Shown here in pieces: positions 52,643-52,644 of a stretch of DNA of 52,644 nt. The notes beneath the pieces were generated by a model. That model worked only from the letters and a program-made list of their open reading frames with translations. It had not been told where the DNA came from and searched no databases. Both the position numbers and the translations under genes were made by a program. The stretch comes from CAYSYH01 sp964435455 (lineage in GTDB: Bacteria; Patescibacteriota; WWE3; 2-01-FULL-39-13; JAACPI01), in contig CAYSYH010000001.1 in the NCBI GenBank assembly GCA_964435455.1, positions 1 to 52,644 of the forward strand, read 5' to 3'. Within the stretch, counting starts at the first letter, position 1. Each line of letters opens with the position of its first letter.

Positions 52643-52644
52643 GG

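Noticed and set aside
1..52644. CRISPR arrays, insertion sequences, prophage
   Set aside because: No regularly spaced repeats, transposase or phage structural genes were seen on either strand.

Overview
This is an AT-rich (roughly 30% G+C by eye), tightly packed bacterial chromosome segment using the standard code (TGG for Trp; TAA, TAG and at least one TGA as stops). Small genome style, PilMNO-type pilus genes without flagella, several housekeeping proteins missing accessory domains (PheT without its OB domain, ThrRS without TGS, trigger factor without PPIase) and an archaeal-type TyrRS point to a Patescibacteria/CPR bacterium (Microgenomates/Katanobacteria-like). I cannot place it more precisely from sequence alone.

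Layout. 1-6625 (+): two large surface proteins with a shared C-terminal beta-repeat module, a small membrane-anchored cupredoxin-fold protein, then pilM-pilN-pilO. 6632-13593 (-): rpmF-nusB-rnc-rpsP-khpA-trmD, rsmD, recG, tRNA-Tyr, a 33-residue membrane peptide, tyrS and a small membrane protein. 13607-17381: a secreted Ig/cadherin-like protein and, on the other strand, a class A penicillin-binding protein. 17384-23715 (-): the classic thrS-infC-rpmI-rplT-pheS-pheT cluster, interrupted by a promoter-bearing small membrane gene. 23952-28708: HD phosphohydrolase, a decayed ABC exporter and a csoR-copB copper-resistance operon with a visible operator. 28806-35581: tRNA-Leu, tRNA-Ala, truB, proS, a YgjP-like metallopeptidase, radC, small membrane genes, tRNA-Val. 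35663-43708: a UgtP/MurG-like glycosyltransferase, clpP, tig, a lipoprotein, a PAS-GGDEF diguanylate cyclase, a MacA/MacB-type efflux operon and GAPDH. 43840-48453: two paralogous small nucleotidyltransferase-like genes around dus, five tRNA genes, a lysozyme-like membrane protein and a relic of a lanthipeptide synthetase. 48469-52642: a secreted beta-propeller protein and a type I restriction HsdR gene of clearly different base composition.

The most striking system is the tyrosine pair. TyrRS is of the archaeal/eukaryotic family, and the adjacent tRNA-Tyr has a short variable loop and a C1-G72 pair, so enzyme and tRNA appear to have been taken or evolved together, unlike the normal bacterial long-arm, G1-C72 tRNA-Tyr. 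Archaeal-type Tyr identity has been described in some CPR bacteria; here both halves sit side by side. Other points of interest are the LanM relic, leaderless promoters, convergent genes that share one TTAA as stop codon on both strands, a csoR promoter whose spacer is the operator, and an HsdR gene that looks horizontally acquired.
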